Positions 17,058 to 25,041 of a DNA stretch of 54,755 bases are shown here, in pieces. The position numbers and the translations under genes were made by a program. The stretch spans positions 1-54,755 of the forward strand of contig CAYRYO010000008.1 of the NCBI GenBank assembly GCA_964428475.1, given 5' to 3'. The DNA is from JARICQ01 sp964428475. GTDB lineage: Bacteria > Bacillota > Clostridia > Tissierellales > Tissierellaceae. Below the pieces are notes generated by a model that searched no databases, was not told where the DNA came from, and saw only the letters and a program-made list of their open reading frames with translations. Position 1 is the first letter of the stretch. Every line of letters begins with the position of its first letter.

Positions 17058-19193
17058 TTAAAATGAGCAAGGACTGTACCCACAATCTTGGCACTCAGAG
17101 CATCCACCACTATGCATTAATTTACCTCCACACATAGGACAAATATCCGGATCTTCTATCAACTGCTCTGCTGCTAATTCATCTAATTCTTTTTTAAGTT
17201 CATCTATTTTATCTAATCTACCTTTCTTTGTTGCACTCTCAGAGATAAGTATTCCCGATCTTGCACATCCATCTCTATATATTGTAATGCCCTTGATTCC
17301 CTTTTTCCATGCATATAAATATAGTTCTTCTACATCTTCTACAGTAAATTCATTTGGTACATTTACAGTAGATGAAATGCTTGCATCAATATACTGTTGC
17401 CATATTGATTGAACATCTATTCTGTCTTTATAATTTAAATTTGTAGTTGTAATAAAAAATCCTGGAAGTGGATCTTCAGCATTTAATCTATTCTTATCCA
17501 TGTAATCCTTAACTATCTGAGTAAAGACTTTGTAATATGTGTCTTCATTGTGAAGAGATTCTGATTTTCTAGTATATGATATTTGGAATATTGGCTCCAC
17601 TCCGTTGCTACAACCAATAAGTGTAGATATACTGCCAGTAGGTGCAATAGTTAAAAGTTGACTATTTCTAAGTCCATATTCCCTTATTAATTCCAATGTG
17701 TCTTCATCTGCATTTGCAAGAAGATATGGCGATTTTAAAACAGCTTGTGCTTTATAATTTGGAAATGGTCCATGTTCTTTTGCAAGTAATGCCGATTGTC
17801 TTAAAGCCTGATTTACCATATAATGCCCTATTCTATCTATCCATTCTAGTGATTCATCACTACCGTACTCTACCCCAAGCTTAATAAACATATCTGCAAG
17901 ACCCATTATTCCAAGTCCAATTTGTCTTAAGTTTTTTGACATTTCTCTTTGTTGTTCTAATGGGTGCAATTTCATGTTTTCATCTAATATTTCATTTAAG
18001 TAGATGACTCCATTTTTCACCATTTCCTTAAATCCATCAAAATCAAATTTTGCATCACTAGTAAATGGGTTTTTTACAAATTCAGATAAATTGATTGATG
18101 ATAAATTGCAGCTTCCAAAAGCCGGAAGAGTTTCTTCTGCACATGGATTTACTCCTGCAAATTCAAAGTCAGGGTCTTCGCTCATAAGATTCCATGAATC
18201 AATTTTGTTTTTATAAAGTATTCCTGGCTCTGCCATATTCCAGTTGTTTAAAGCTAGTTTATAGAATAATTCCCTTGAGTTTATCTTCTTGATTATTTCT
18301 TCTCCCGTAGACTCAACTTTAAAATACAATGTATACTCCTCATCATTTTCTACCGCTTGCATAAATTCATCATTTACATTTACAGATATATTTGCAAAGT
18401 TGACTTTATTGAGATCGTTTTTTACATCTATAAAGTCCTCTATATCTGGATGATCACAGTCCATATTAAGCATCAATGCACCACGTCTACCTCTCATTCC
18501 TATAAGGCCTGTAACCATTGAAAATAAATCCATAAAGCTAACTGCTCCTGTAGTCGTATGAGCAGCATTGTTTACTCTTGCACCCTTGGGTCTTAACTTT
18601 GATAGAGTAAGCCCGCATCCTCCACCATATGAATAGGTTTTGGCAAGATACTTTGCAGTATCAAATATAGATTCTATATTATCCTCTACCTTTGGCATTA
18701 CATAGCAATTTGAAAGTGTGATTTTTCTTCCAAGTTTGTCGAGTCCACGTCCTGCTAGTATTCTTCCCGCAGGCATAAATTTCTTATCTTTTATTGCTTT
18801 TTTTATTGGATTGTTGCCCCCACTCACCCTGTCTAAAAATTCATCAAAACTTTCACTATCATATCTATATTTCTTTTCATATATATCCCTTTGAAGATCG
18901 CTCATTACCCAACCTTGTTCTCTTAGTTTAGCCCTTTCATCCCTATAAAGAATATAAAGCTTAGCTACTTCTGGTCTAGTCATCATAAGTGCTATCTCAA
19001 CAAAGTCTTGAATCCTTTCTATATGAACTACTTCTAAATCTCCAAATTTTTCTTGTGCTTTTTGTCCAACCTCAGTTGCAAGTTTTTCATCTACACCTAT
19101 ATCTGATTCTCTCATAGCCTTTACTACTGCATCTCCTATTTTCTCTGATTCAAATGGAACTATATCTCCATTTCTCTTTTCTACTTTTAACAT
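17058..19193 (-). CDS. nrdJ: Adenosylcobalamin-dependent ribonucleotide reductase (class II)
   Basis: A 711-residue class II ribonucleotide reductase. It makes deoxyribonucleotides with a B12-derived radical and works with or without oxygen. An N-terminal ATP-cone (about residues 1-90, beginning LKVEKRNGDIVPFESEKI) suggests allosteric dATP/ATP control. The active-site cysteines are in SNCYVMPK and in NPCAEETLPAFGSCNLSSIN, which also holds the Asn-Cys-Glu motif. PTGSISTLIG is the phosphate-binding segment. The C-terminus has a Cys-rich tail (CPMCGGKLMHSGGC and CQDCGYSPC) for zinc binding or thioredoxin-type reduction. I start at ATG 19193 rather than 19199, because AGGAGG directly abuts the upstream ATG but is six bases from this one. 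The promoter region carries an NrdR-like operator. Confidence 0.95.
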   Translation of the reverse strand: MLKVEKRNGDIVPFESEKIGDAVVKAMRESDIGVDEKLATEVGQKAQEKFGDLEVVHIERIQDFVEIALMMTRPEVAKLYILYRDERAKLREQGWVMSDLQRDIYEKKYRYDSESFDEFLDRVSGGNNPIKKAIKDKKFMPAGRILAGRGLDKLGRKITLSNCYVMPKVEDNIESIFDTAKYLAKTYSYGGGCGLTLSKLRPKGARVNNAAHTTTGAVSFMDLFSMVTGLIGMRGRRGALMLNMDCDHPDIEDFIDVKNDLNKVNFANISVNVNDEFMQAVENDEEYTLYFKVESTGEEIIKKINSRELFYKLALNNWNMAEPGILYKNKIDSWNLMSEDPDFEFAGVNPCAEETLPAFGSCNLSSINLSEFVKNPFTSDAKFDFDGFKEMVKNGVIYLNEILDENMKLHPLEQQREMSKNLRQIGLGIMGLADMFIKLGVEYGSDESLEWIDRIGHYMVNQALRQSALLAKEHGPFPNYKAQAVLKSPYLLANADEDTLELIREYGLRNSQLLTIAPTGSISTLIGCSNGVEPIFQISYTRKSESLHNEDTYYKVFTQIVKDYMDKNRLNAEDPLPGFFITTTNLNYKDRIDVQSIWQQYIDASISSTVNVPNEFTVEDVEELYLYAWKKGIKGITIYRDGCARSGILISESATKKGRLDKIDELKKELDELAAEQLIEDPDICPMCGGKLMHSGGCSECQDCGYSPCSF

Positions 19194-19217
19194 TAACATC
19201 CTCCTATCCCCTAATAA

Positions 19218-19246
19218 ATTATAGCTTATCTCTATATATGGTATAT
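19218..19246 (-). promoter_or_regulatory. Candidate nrdJ promoter
   Basis: Read on the minus strand there is a perfect TATAAT (19218-19223) 17 bases after ATATAC, a poor -35 box that falls within the first operator repeat. A weak -35 overlapped by an operator is typical of repressed or activated promoters. Confidence 0.45.
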
Positions 19247-19282
19247 ACTAAAGATAGTATACCATATATATGGTATACTATC
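19232..19282. promoter_or_regulatory. Palindromic operator upstream of nrdJ, possible NrdR boxes
   Basis: 19253-19282 is a perfect 30-base palindrome (half site GATAGTATACCATAT). Its central TATATATGGTATA also occurs at 19233-19245, exactly 32 bases away, or three helical turns. NrdR binds tandem boxes with a CwATATaTwG core, often 31-32 bases apart. The first copy, CTATATATGG at 19232-19241, matches 9 of 10 core positions and the second matches 8. I infer an NrdR site, with an unrelated repressor as the alternative. Confidence 0.5.
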
Positions 19283-19315
19283 TACAAGTTTTAAACTTTT
19301 ATATATTAAATTAAT

Positions 19316-20782
19316 TTAATATACATATTGTAAAAGTGGTGATAATAGTCCAAGAATTCCACCAAGGAGTGCTCCCAGTCTAGTTATTTGATTTAATTCT
19401 TTTCTTGCAATATCTAATATCAGTTTTTCAGTATAATCAATTTCAAAGCTATTTATCTTATCTTCAACTATTTTAGATATATTTAACATCTCTATTATTC
19501 TTGGGAGTTCTTTTTCGGCAAATATACTAAATACAGCCTTAGAAAGATCATATATATTAGATATCATATTGTCATTCAATACTTTAAATAAATCAGAAAT
19601 ATGTTTATTAGCTAAGACATCAATTGTATTCTCTAGCAAATATCTTATTTTAGATTCCATATATTCTGAAGATATTATCTCTTGAATTTGATCCCATAAA
19701 TGTTCTTTTATAGTTTCTTTATTTAAATCTTCATTGTCTTTTAATAAGTTTAATAAATTATCTACTGACTTATCTATATTTTTATCTTTTAATATACTAT
19801 TTATTATATTTATAGAAATAGGCTCTATAGATATTTGAGCTAGGATTTTATTTAAGTTAATAGCTATGCTGGAAACTTTTTGCTTTTTTGACTTTTCTAC
19901 TATAAGTTTAATTATTTCGATTATATCTTCATTGCTTTCTTTTTTTTCTATATATCCTTCTAATGATTCAAATATCTTTTCAGAAATCATATCTGGACTT
20001 ATAAAGGCCATCAAAAACTTATTTGATCTATCAAATATTGCATTTGCAATTGTATATTTGATTTTTTCTTTTACATCTTCATCTTTAAGTATCTCCTTTA
20101 CACTATCTCCAATTTCATCTTTATGATCATCTAAATATCTATCTATTGCAGAAAATATATCAGCAGGTACAGTTTCTTCTAGCCTACTTTCATTCTTAGA
20201 AGCCTTTTCTAATAAGGCATATACAAGCTTTTCCAATTGGTATCTAAAATCATCTGAATCTCTAAGTTTATTTATAAAGGCTTTTGTCTTTATTTCAATT
20301 TCTTTATATAGATTATCTGCATTATATTTCTTTATATTTTCATCTATAAACTTCTGCAAACTATCTTTAACACAATCCTTTCTGATAAAGTAGATTATAT
20401 AATCTGAGATCTTTGATCCAAGCTTTTCATTTGTAATCCTATATTCTTCTCCAATACTTGATGCTAAATATTCATTAACTGTAGACTTTTCTTTTCTTGC
20501 ACTTTCTATCTTTTGATTTATCCAAGCCTTTATCTGTATTTCATTTTCAGTGTTTGATATAGCATCTACAATAGTATCTGTAGATAGCAGATGTGTTCCT
20601 ACAGCATTCCCTATATTTTTAGATATTCTCCTTCTTTCTTTTGGTATCAAACCTGGAGTAAATGGAATGGAAATTCCAAAAAATTTCTTTTCATAATGAG
20701 GCTTAAATAGCATCTTTATTGCTAGCCAGTTAGTTAAGTAGCCTATTAAACTTCCAACTAACACTGGTATCAGTATCTTCAT
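19316..20782 (-). CDS. DUF445 family membrane protein
   Basis: A 488-residue protein of the DUF445 (YheB/YjiN-like) family. The N-terminus is a hydrophobic helix, MKILIPVLVGSLIGYLTNWL, followed by the conserved MLFKPHYEKKFFG and IPFTPGLIPKERRRISKNIG. A long, mostly helical middle follows, and a second hydrophobic hairpin closes the C-terminus (LGALLGGILGLLSPLLQYV). Function is not established; the topology suggests a membrane-anchored helical protein with a large soluble part. The longest frame starts at 20839, but AAGGAG six bases before ATG 20782 and the family's usual beginning fix the start there. It stands between nrdJ and the BMC operon with its own intergenic spaces, so it is probably transcribed independently. 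Confidence 0.9.
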   Translation of the reverse strand: MKILIPVLVGSLIGYLTNWLAIKMLFKPHYEKKFFGISIPFTPGLIPKERRRISKNIGNAVGTHLLSTDTIVDAISNTENEIQIKAWINQKIESARKEKSTVNEYLASSIGEEYRITNEKLGSKISDYIIYFIRKDCVKDSLQKFIDENIKKYNADNLYKEIEIKTKAFINKLRDSDDFRYQLEKLVYALLEKASKNESRLEETVPADIFSAIDRYLDDHKDEIGDSVKEILKDEDVKEKIKYTIANAIFDRSNKFLMAFISPDMISEKIFESLEGYIEKKESNEDIIEIIKLIVEKSKKQKVSSIAINLNKILAQISIEPISINIINSILKDKNIDKSVDNLLNLLKDNEDLNKETIKEHLWDQIQEIISSEYMESKIRYLLENTIDVLANKHISDLFKVLNDNMISNIYDLSKAVFSIFAEKELPRIIEMLNISKIVEDKINSFEIDYTEKLILDIARKELNQITRLGALLGGILGLLSPLLQYVY

Positions 20783-20916
20783 AGTATTCTCCTTCTTCAC
20801 CTTTATAAGTATATTTTCCCACAAACTATATTTTATCACAGATATCTATAAAAATCTTGTAAAATTTTATATCATAAATAATTATATAAATGCTTTTTAA
20901 TTAACTTAACTTAATT

Positions 20917-20948
20917 AAATAGACCCAGTATATATACTGGGCCTATTT
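20917..20948 (-). terminator. Terminator of the BMC operon
   Basis: Downstream of the adenine deaminase stop, arms AAATAGaCCCAGTA (20917-20930) and TACTGGGcCTATTT (20935-20948) pair with one internal mismatch around TATA. The minus-strand exit is A/T-rich with a short T run, so a moderate terminator is likely. Confidence 0.6.
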
Positions 20949-20969
20949 ATGTTATTTTATTATTGTTTT

Positions 20970-22781
20970 TTATTCTACTACCGGTGAAAGAATTTTAAAG
21001 TTATTTACATCTATCAATCCTTTGTCTGTAATCTTCCATGCTGGTGATGTTGAAAGTGCAAGAAATGATAGATGCATAAATGGTGCATGTAGGCTTGCAC
21101 CTAGATCTTTGGTTACCATGCCTTCAAGTTCTGCAATCTTAGCACTTACCTCATGTGCATCTAATTCATCTGTGATTAATCCACCTACTGGAAGTGCCAT
21201 TTCGCCTATTACTCTTCCCCTATTTACAACTGCAAGTCCGCCACCCATCTCTATTACTCTATTAACAGCCATTGCCATATCTTTTATATTTGCTCCTACC
21301 ACTGTTATATTGTGAGTATCATGAGCTACTGATTGTGCAAATGCTCCTTCTCTAAGTCCAAATCCTTTTACAAATGCCTTTCCAACTTCTCCTGTTCTAC
21401 CATATCTCTCTACACAAGCTATATGAATAGCATCTTTAGATACGTCTGCTTCTACTACTCCTCTTTGAACTTTCAAAATTTCTTCAGATTTGCCTGTTAA
21501 GTTTTGATCTGGTATAGCTTCTATACATCTCACTGTAGCTGAATTACCATCTGCTTGTACTTGAAGTTCCTCTTCTGAAACTGGACCTCTTTTTACAGAA
21601 TTCTTTACGCTATCTGGATAAGTATACTTTGGTAAATCTATTAATAACTCTTTTCCAGAAGATACTAGTTTGCCGTTTAGGAATACTCCTTCGATAGTCA
21701 TTTCTTGTAAATCGTCTATTACCGCTATATCTGCCATCTTACCTGCAGCTAATTCTCCTACATCATGCAATCCAAAATAAGTAGCTGGATTTATAGTTAC
21801 CATTTGAATCGCTTCTACAGGGCTTACTCCTTCTTTGATAGTTCTACGAACTATTTCATTCATATGTCCTACAGTCTCTAAATCTGCCGCTACCATATCA
21901 TCTGTAGCTAGTATACATCTTCTAGAGTCCATCTTTTCTTCTGTTACTGCACGTATACATTCTGCCATATTTCTTTGAGTTGAGCCTTCTCTCATAAATA
22001 AATATACGCCTTGTCGTAGCTTTTCCACAGCCTCTGCTTTAGTAGTTGTCTCATGACAAGAACATCTGCCGCCCGTAGATATTACATGAGCTGCAAGTTC
22101 ACTTCCAAATAATTCTGGTGCATTTCCATCAACTATCATTCCCTTTGATTTTGCATACATAGTTGATGCAAGTAAATCTGTGATTACTTCAGGCGTATTG
22201 TTATATACATGTTTAGCATTACTAAATCCTTGAAGCTCACCTATACCTATTATGTTTTTATAATTTAAAAGATCTTCCATATCTTCTGATGATACATCTA
22301 CTCCTGCTGTTTCTAAACCTGGTGAATCTGGAGCTAATGCAGGCACTACTAAACGCACATTATTTGGCACTTTGTCTATTTCATCAGCCATTGCCTTCAT
22401 TCCTACAGGCCCTAGTGCATTACCTATCTCATGAGGATCTGCAATTAATGTAGTAGTTCCTGATGGTATTGAAAGCCTTGAAAATTCAGTGATTGTAAGC
22501 ATGCTTGATTCAAAATGCATATGACTATCAATAAATCCAGGAGCTAAATATTTGCCTTGTAAATCTATTACAAGAGTATCATCTCCTATTAATTTATCAC
22601 AATCTCCCACAAGTAAAATATATTTTCCTTTAATAGCAATATCAGCTTTATAAATTTCTCTAGTAATTACATTGATTACCTGGCCGTTGTAAAGTACAAC
22701 GTCAGCAAATTCTTTATCTCCCATGAGTACGTCTATCATATTTCTATATTCCATACCCATTTTTAAATATTTGGTTTCCAA
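20970..22781 (-). CDS. ade: Adenine deaminase
   Basis: A 603-residue amidohydrolase-superfamily adenine deaminase, converting adenine to hypoxanthine and ammonia. The metal-binding HMHFESS motif is near residue 87. GTTTLIADPHEIGNALG follows, and the C-terminal domain includes SVAHDTHNITVVGAN and GGGLAVVNRGRVIGEM, all standard for bacterial Ade. Length is normal. The start is TTG at 22781 because AAAGGAGG is seven bases upstream; an ATG seven codons later has no better site. It is the last gene of the BMC operon, 27 bases after the vertex-protein gene. Whether it is packaged or only co-regulated cannot be told from sequence; I see no extra tail beyond the normal enzyme ends. Confidence 0.93.
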   Translation of the reverse strand: METKYLKMGMEYRNMIDVLMGDKEFADVVLYNGQVINVITREIYKADIAIKGKYILLVGDCDKLIGDDTLVIDLQGKYLAPGFIDSHMHFESSMLTITEFSRLSIPSGTTTLIADPHEIGNALGPVGMKAMADEIDKVPNNVRLVVPALAPDSPGLETAGVDVSSEDMEDLLNYKNIIGIGELQGFSNAKHVYNNTPEVITDLLASTMYAKSKGMIVDGNAPELFGSELAAHVISTGGRCSCHETTTKAEAVEKLRQGVYLFMREGSTQRNMAECIRAVTEEKMDSRRCILATDDMVAADLETVGHMNEIVRRTIKEGVSPVEAIQMVTINPATYFGLHDVGELAAGKMADIAVIDDLQEMTIEGVFLNGKLVSSGKELLIDLPKYTYPDSVKNSVKRGPVSEEELQVQADGNSATVRCIEAIPDQNLTGKSEEILKVQRGVVEADVSKDAIHIACVERYGRTGEVGKAFVKGFGLREGAFAQSVAHDTHNITVVGANIKDMAMAVNRVIEMGGGLAVVNRGRVIGEMALPVGGLITDELDAHEVSAKIAELEGMVTKDLGASLHAPFMHLSFLALSTSPAWKITDKGLIDVNNFKILSPVVE

Positions 22782-22808
22782 CTGAATGCCTCCTTTAAAC
22801 TTCTTTTA

Positions 22809-23078
22809 TTATTCTGGTATATCCATTGAATCCACAATCCCTACTATAGCATGGTCTATCGAAGAATCCAATTTTCTAGCAGCAAGTCTTGCCGCAGTAC
22901 CAGAACTATATATAACTATTTCTCCTATTCCAGCTCCTACTGTATCTACAGCTACTATTTCTTCACCAATTGCTTGCAATTTAGAGTTTATAGGCTGTGT
23001 TATCATTAGTTTACAGCCTACTAAATTTTCATCTTTTCTAGTAGCTACTAAGGTTCCTGTTATTTTTCCTATATGCAT
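22809..23078 (-). CDS. BMC vertex protein (EutN/CcmL family, pentamer)
   Basis: An 89-residue EutN/CcmL-type (BMC-P) protein that forms pentamers closing the vertices of a microcompartment shell. Recognisable features are the MHIGKITGTLVATRKDENLV beginning, the K-L-M-I strand, and VAVDTVGAGIGEIVIYSSGTAAR (about residues 43-65), the family's central motif. It is full length. It has AAGGAAGTTAAAACT before ATG and lies 14 bases after the flavoprotein gene. It is the only vertex protein in the locus, enough for a closed icosahedral shell together with the three hexamer proteins. Confidence 0.95.
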   Translation of the reverse strand: MHIGKITGTLVATRKDENLVGCKLMITQPINSKLQAIGEEIVAVDTVGAGIGEIVIYSSGTAARLAARKLDSSIDHAIVGIVDSMDIPE

Positions 23079-23092
23079 AGTTTTAACTTCCT

Positions 23093-23920
23093 TTATAAAT
23101 AATTTACAGATATCCCCAGGCTTCTTAACTTATCTTTTGCTAGGGGAGTAATTATACTTCCCTTTTGCAATGTAATAGAACTATTATCTCTTGCAAGCTC
23201 TTCAATATCTCTTCCAGTCAATACCTTTTTAGCATTTTGATCTTTTCTTGCTAGAGAGCTTGAAGCTTTACCTATACTGCTTAAATTTACATCTACATTA
23301 AGGTCTAAGTTCTCCTTATATGATATCTTTTTCAATATAGTGCCTATATAATTACCTGCTTTTATCTCTGTAGCTCCTAAATCCTTTATTGCAGATGCTT
23401 GCCTCCCAATTAATCTTTCTATAGCTGGATTATTACAAGCTTGACCCAAATAGTTTTGAGTAGATGTGAAATCTATATATACCTCTTTTCCCATATATAA
23501 AAATGTCCAAATTATATTCGAAACAAAACTATCTATAAATGCACCTGCTACTTTTGACATCGTGCTAATAGTAAGAGTTGGAGCTACTACATATGAATAT
23601 CTATTGGCAATTGACTTAAGCTCTAATATATCTTCCTCTTTGTATACCCTCTCAGGTTTCAAATAGTCTATAATCTTTTCTTCATCTACAATTTTATCTC
23701 CCATAAAAGAGAATGCAATAGAAATAGATACACCTTCATCTTTTAACATCTTGATCTCTCTTAGTTTATCTCCTATGTCTATATTAGAGCCATTAAATAC
23801 AATCAAAGCTCTACTATTAGTTTTAACTATAGATGGGCTATTAGGTGTGACAATAGTAGTGCTAGCTATTCTCTTGCTTATATCTGCCAATACATTTAAT
23901 GTAATCTTGTTCTTAACCAT
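23093..23920 (-). CDS. BMC-associated flavoprotein with EutQ-like C-terminal segment
   Basis: A 275-residue protein in two parts. Residues about 35-195 look like the flavoprotein (HFCD/UbiX-like) fold: a Rossmann start RALIVFNGSN and the FMN-pocket-like run VVAPTLTISTMSKVAGAFID (111-130). Residues 233-272 (VLTGRDIEELARDNSSITLQ, then KGSIITPLAKDKLRSLGISV) closely resemble the first ~40 residues of ethanolamine-utilisation protein EutQ, a segment I recall in several BMC-associated proteins. Between them lies a Ser/Lys-rich linker. Similar flavoproteins occur in other BMC operons; their reaction is uncertain. I infer an FMN enzyme or cofactor handler tethered to the shell by its C-terminal segment. 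ATG is preceded by TTGGAG, 19 bases after the shell gene. Confidence 0.82.
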   Translation of the reverse strand: MVKNKITLNVLADISKRIASTTIVTPNSPSIVKTNSRALIVFNGSNIDIGDKLREIKMLKDEGVSISIAFSFMGDKIVDEEKIIDYLKPERVYKEEDILELKSIANRYSYVVAPTLTISTMSKVAGAFIDSFVSNIIWTFLYMGKEVYIDFTSTQNYLGQACNNPAIERLIGRQASAIKDLGATEIKAGNYIGTILKKISYKENLDLNVDVNLSSIGKASSSLARKDQNAKKVLTGRDIEELARDNSSITLQKGSIITPLAKDKLRSLGISVNYL

Positions 23921-23939
23921 CTAAAACACTCCAATTATA

Positions 23940-24218
23940 TTATTCGTATTGCTTGAGTACCACTCTTTCCACTTCACTGTGTGGTCTTGGTATTACGTGT
24001 ACTGAATGAAGTTCTCCTACATTTCTTGCTGCTTCTGCACCTGCATCTACAGCTGCTTTAACTGCACCTACATCTCCTCTTACCATTACTGTAACAAGGC
24101 CAAATCCTATCTTTTCATAGCCTATCAATGCTACATTTGCTGCCTTAACCATTGCATCTGCTGCTTCTATTGACCCTACTAATCCTTTTGTTTCAACTAA
24201 TCCTAATGCTTGACTCAT
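23940..24218 (-). CDS. BMC hexameric shell protein (BMC-H), PduA/EutM-like
   Basis: A 92-residue single BMC domain, the canonical hexameric tile: MSQALGLVETKGLVGSIEAA at the start, ANVALIGYEKIGFGLVTVMV around the pore loop, and VIPRPHSEVERVV at the end. The pore loop is K-I-G-F-G, so a Phe lies where PduA has Ser, giving a more hydrophobic or narrower pore. The open frame begins five codons earlier at 24233, but GGGAGG lies inside those codons and is correctly spaced for ATG 24218. It is adjacent to the tailed shell protein and the flavoprotein. Confidence 0.96.
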   Translation of the reverse strand: MSQALGLVETKGLVGSIEAADAMVKAANVALIGYEKIGFGLVTVMVRGDVGAVKAAVDAGAEAARNVGELHSVHVIPRPHSEVERVVLKQYE

Positions 24219-24240
24219 TTTAATTCCTCCCATTTGGTTT

Positions 24241-24627
24241 TTATTTTTTTGTTTTATCTTCTTTTTCTGCTTTTACTTCTTCTTTTTTAGTTTCTGCTTT
24301 TTTAGTTTCTACTTTTTCTTTGTCACTATTATTTAAGTTTTTTGCAAACTTTTCAATTAATTTATCTACTTCATCATGCGGTCTTGCAATTACTTTACTA
24401 GCTGCTATTCTTCCTACCCTGTTTCCTGCATCAACCCCAGCTTCAACAGCTGCCTGAACAGCTGAAACTTCTCCTGCTATTTGAATATTTACACCTACTA
24501 GTTTTTCTACGCCAATTATCTTTTCTACGCCAACAAGTGTTACATTAGCTGCTTTACTTGCTGCATCTACTGCAGCTACTGCAGCTGTAAAGCCTATTGC
24601 CTCAATAAGTCCTACTGCACAATTCAT
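24241..24627 (-). CDS. BMC hexameric shell protein with lengthened pore loop and charged C-terminal tail
   Basis: A 128-residue BMC-H protein. The BMC domain spans about 1-93 and ends VIARPHDEVDKLIEKF. Two features are unusual. First, the pore region reads TLVGVEKIIGVEKLVGVNIQ, four residues longer than the EKIGSGLVTV-type loop. At DNA level TTGGCGTAGAAAA occurs twice, 18 bases apart (24503-24515 and 24521-24533), as expected from a small tandem duplication. Second, about 35 residues of almost pure Lys/Glu/Thr (KKAETKKEEVKAEKEDKTKK) follow the domain. The tail is probably disordered and may bind cargo or other shell parts. The start codon ATG is preceded by AGAGGGGG at a slightly long spacing. 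Confidence 0.93.
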   Translation of the reverse strand: MNCAVGLIEAIGFTAAVAAVDAASKAANVTLVGVEKIIGVEKLVGVNIQIAGEVSAVQAAVEAGVDAGNRVGRIAASKVIARPHDEVDKLIEKFAKNLNNSDKEKVETKKAETKKEEVKAEKEDKTKK

Positions 24628-24640
24628 CTCTTAACCCCCT

Positions 24641-25021
24641 CTAAATCTTATTTTTAATATTATTTGCCAATCTATCTAGAGATAGAGTATTCTTTCTTCC
24701 CTTTGAAACACTTTCATTACTATTTATCTTTACTTCTCCTTTGATTGCACCTGATAGAAGTCCCAATTCCTTTAGACTTAAGTTGTTTTTACTCGTATCA
24801 CTCACTGTATTTTGTTTTGAACTTACATTATTTACATCTAAAGGTCGTTCTCTTTTATATCCTCTTATTTCATCTGCTAGCTTGTCAAGACTTTTAAAAG
24901 TCATTGTTCTAGCTTTATTTGTTTTTTCTCCCTTTGAATAATCATTTACAAACGAAGTATCTTTAAAATTAGATTTCTTAGATATATTTTCCATTACTAC
25001 TCGTGCTAATGGATTTGCCAC
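24641..25021 (-). CDS. Small low-complexity BMC-locus protein with repeated amphipathic segments
   Basis: I do not recognise a family for this 126-residue protein. It is encoded between two shell genes, with GTG as start after GGGGGTGAAATAAA. It is Ser/Asn/Lys-rich and probably disordered, except for short amphipathic helices. Three share a pattern: FKSLDKLADEIRGY (42-55), LSLKELGLLSGAIKG (81-95) and LSLDRLANNIKNKI (113-126, the extreme C-terminus). The N-terminal LARVVMENISKK (5-16) is similar in style. Short Leu/Ile/Ala amphipathic helices on flexible linkers resemble the encapsulation peptides that bind BMC shells. Several copies in one chain suggest a multivalent scaffold or adaptor, analogous in design but not sequence to CsoS2 or CcmN. 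This is inference from pattern and position. Confidence 0.8.
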   Translation of the reverse strand: MANPLARVVMENISKKSNFKDTSFVNDYSKGEKTNKARTMTFKSLDKLADEIRGYKRERPLDVNNVSSKQNTVSDTSKNNLSLKELGLLSGAIKGEVKINSNESVSKGRKNTLSLDRLANNIKNKI

Positions 25022-25041
25022 TTTATTTCACCCCCATAAGT

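Noticed and set aside
19232..19282. Transcription terminator instead of operator
   Set aside because: The palindrome is almost pure A/T with no loop, no T run and no GC core. It lies upstream of nrdJ at the promoter, after no gene end on that strand except the distant DUF445 stop.
22786..23151. Plus-strand open frame of 121 codons over the vertex-protein gene
   Set aside because: It is antisense to a clear EutN/CcmL protein, has no ribosome site, and its composition is that of a reverse-frame shadow.
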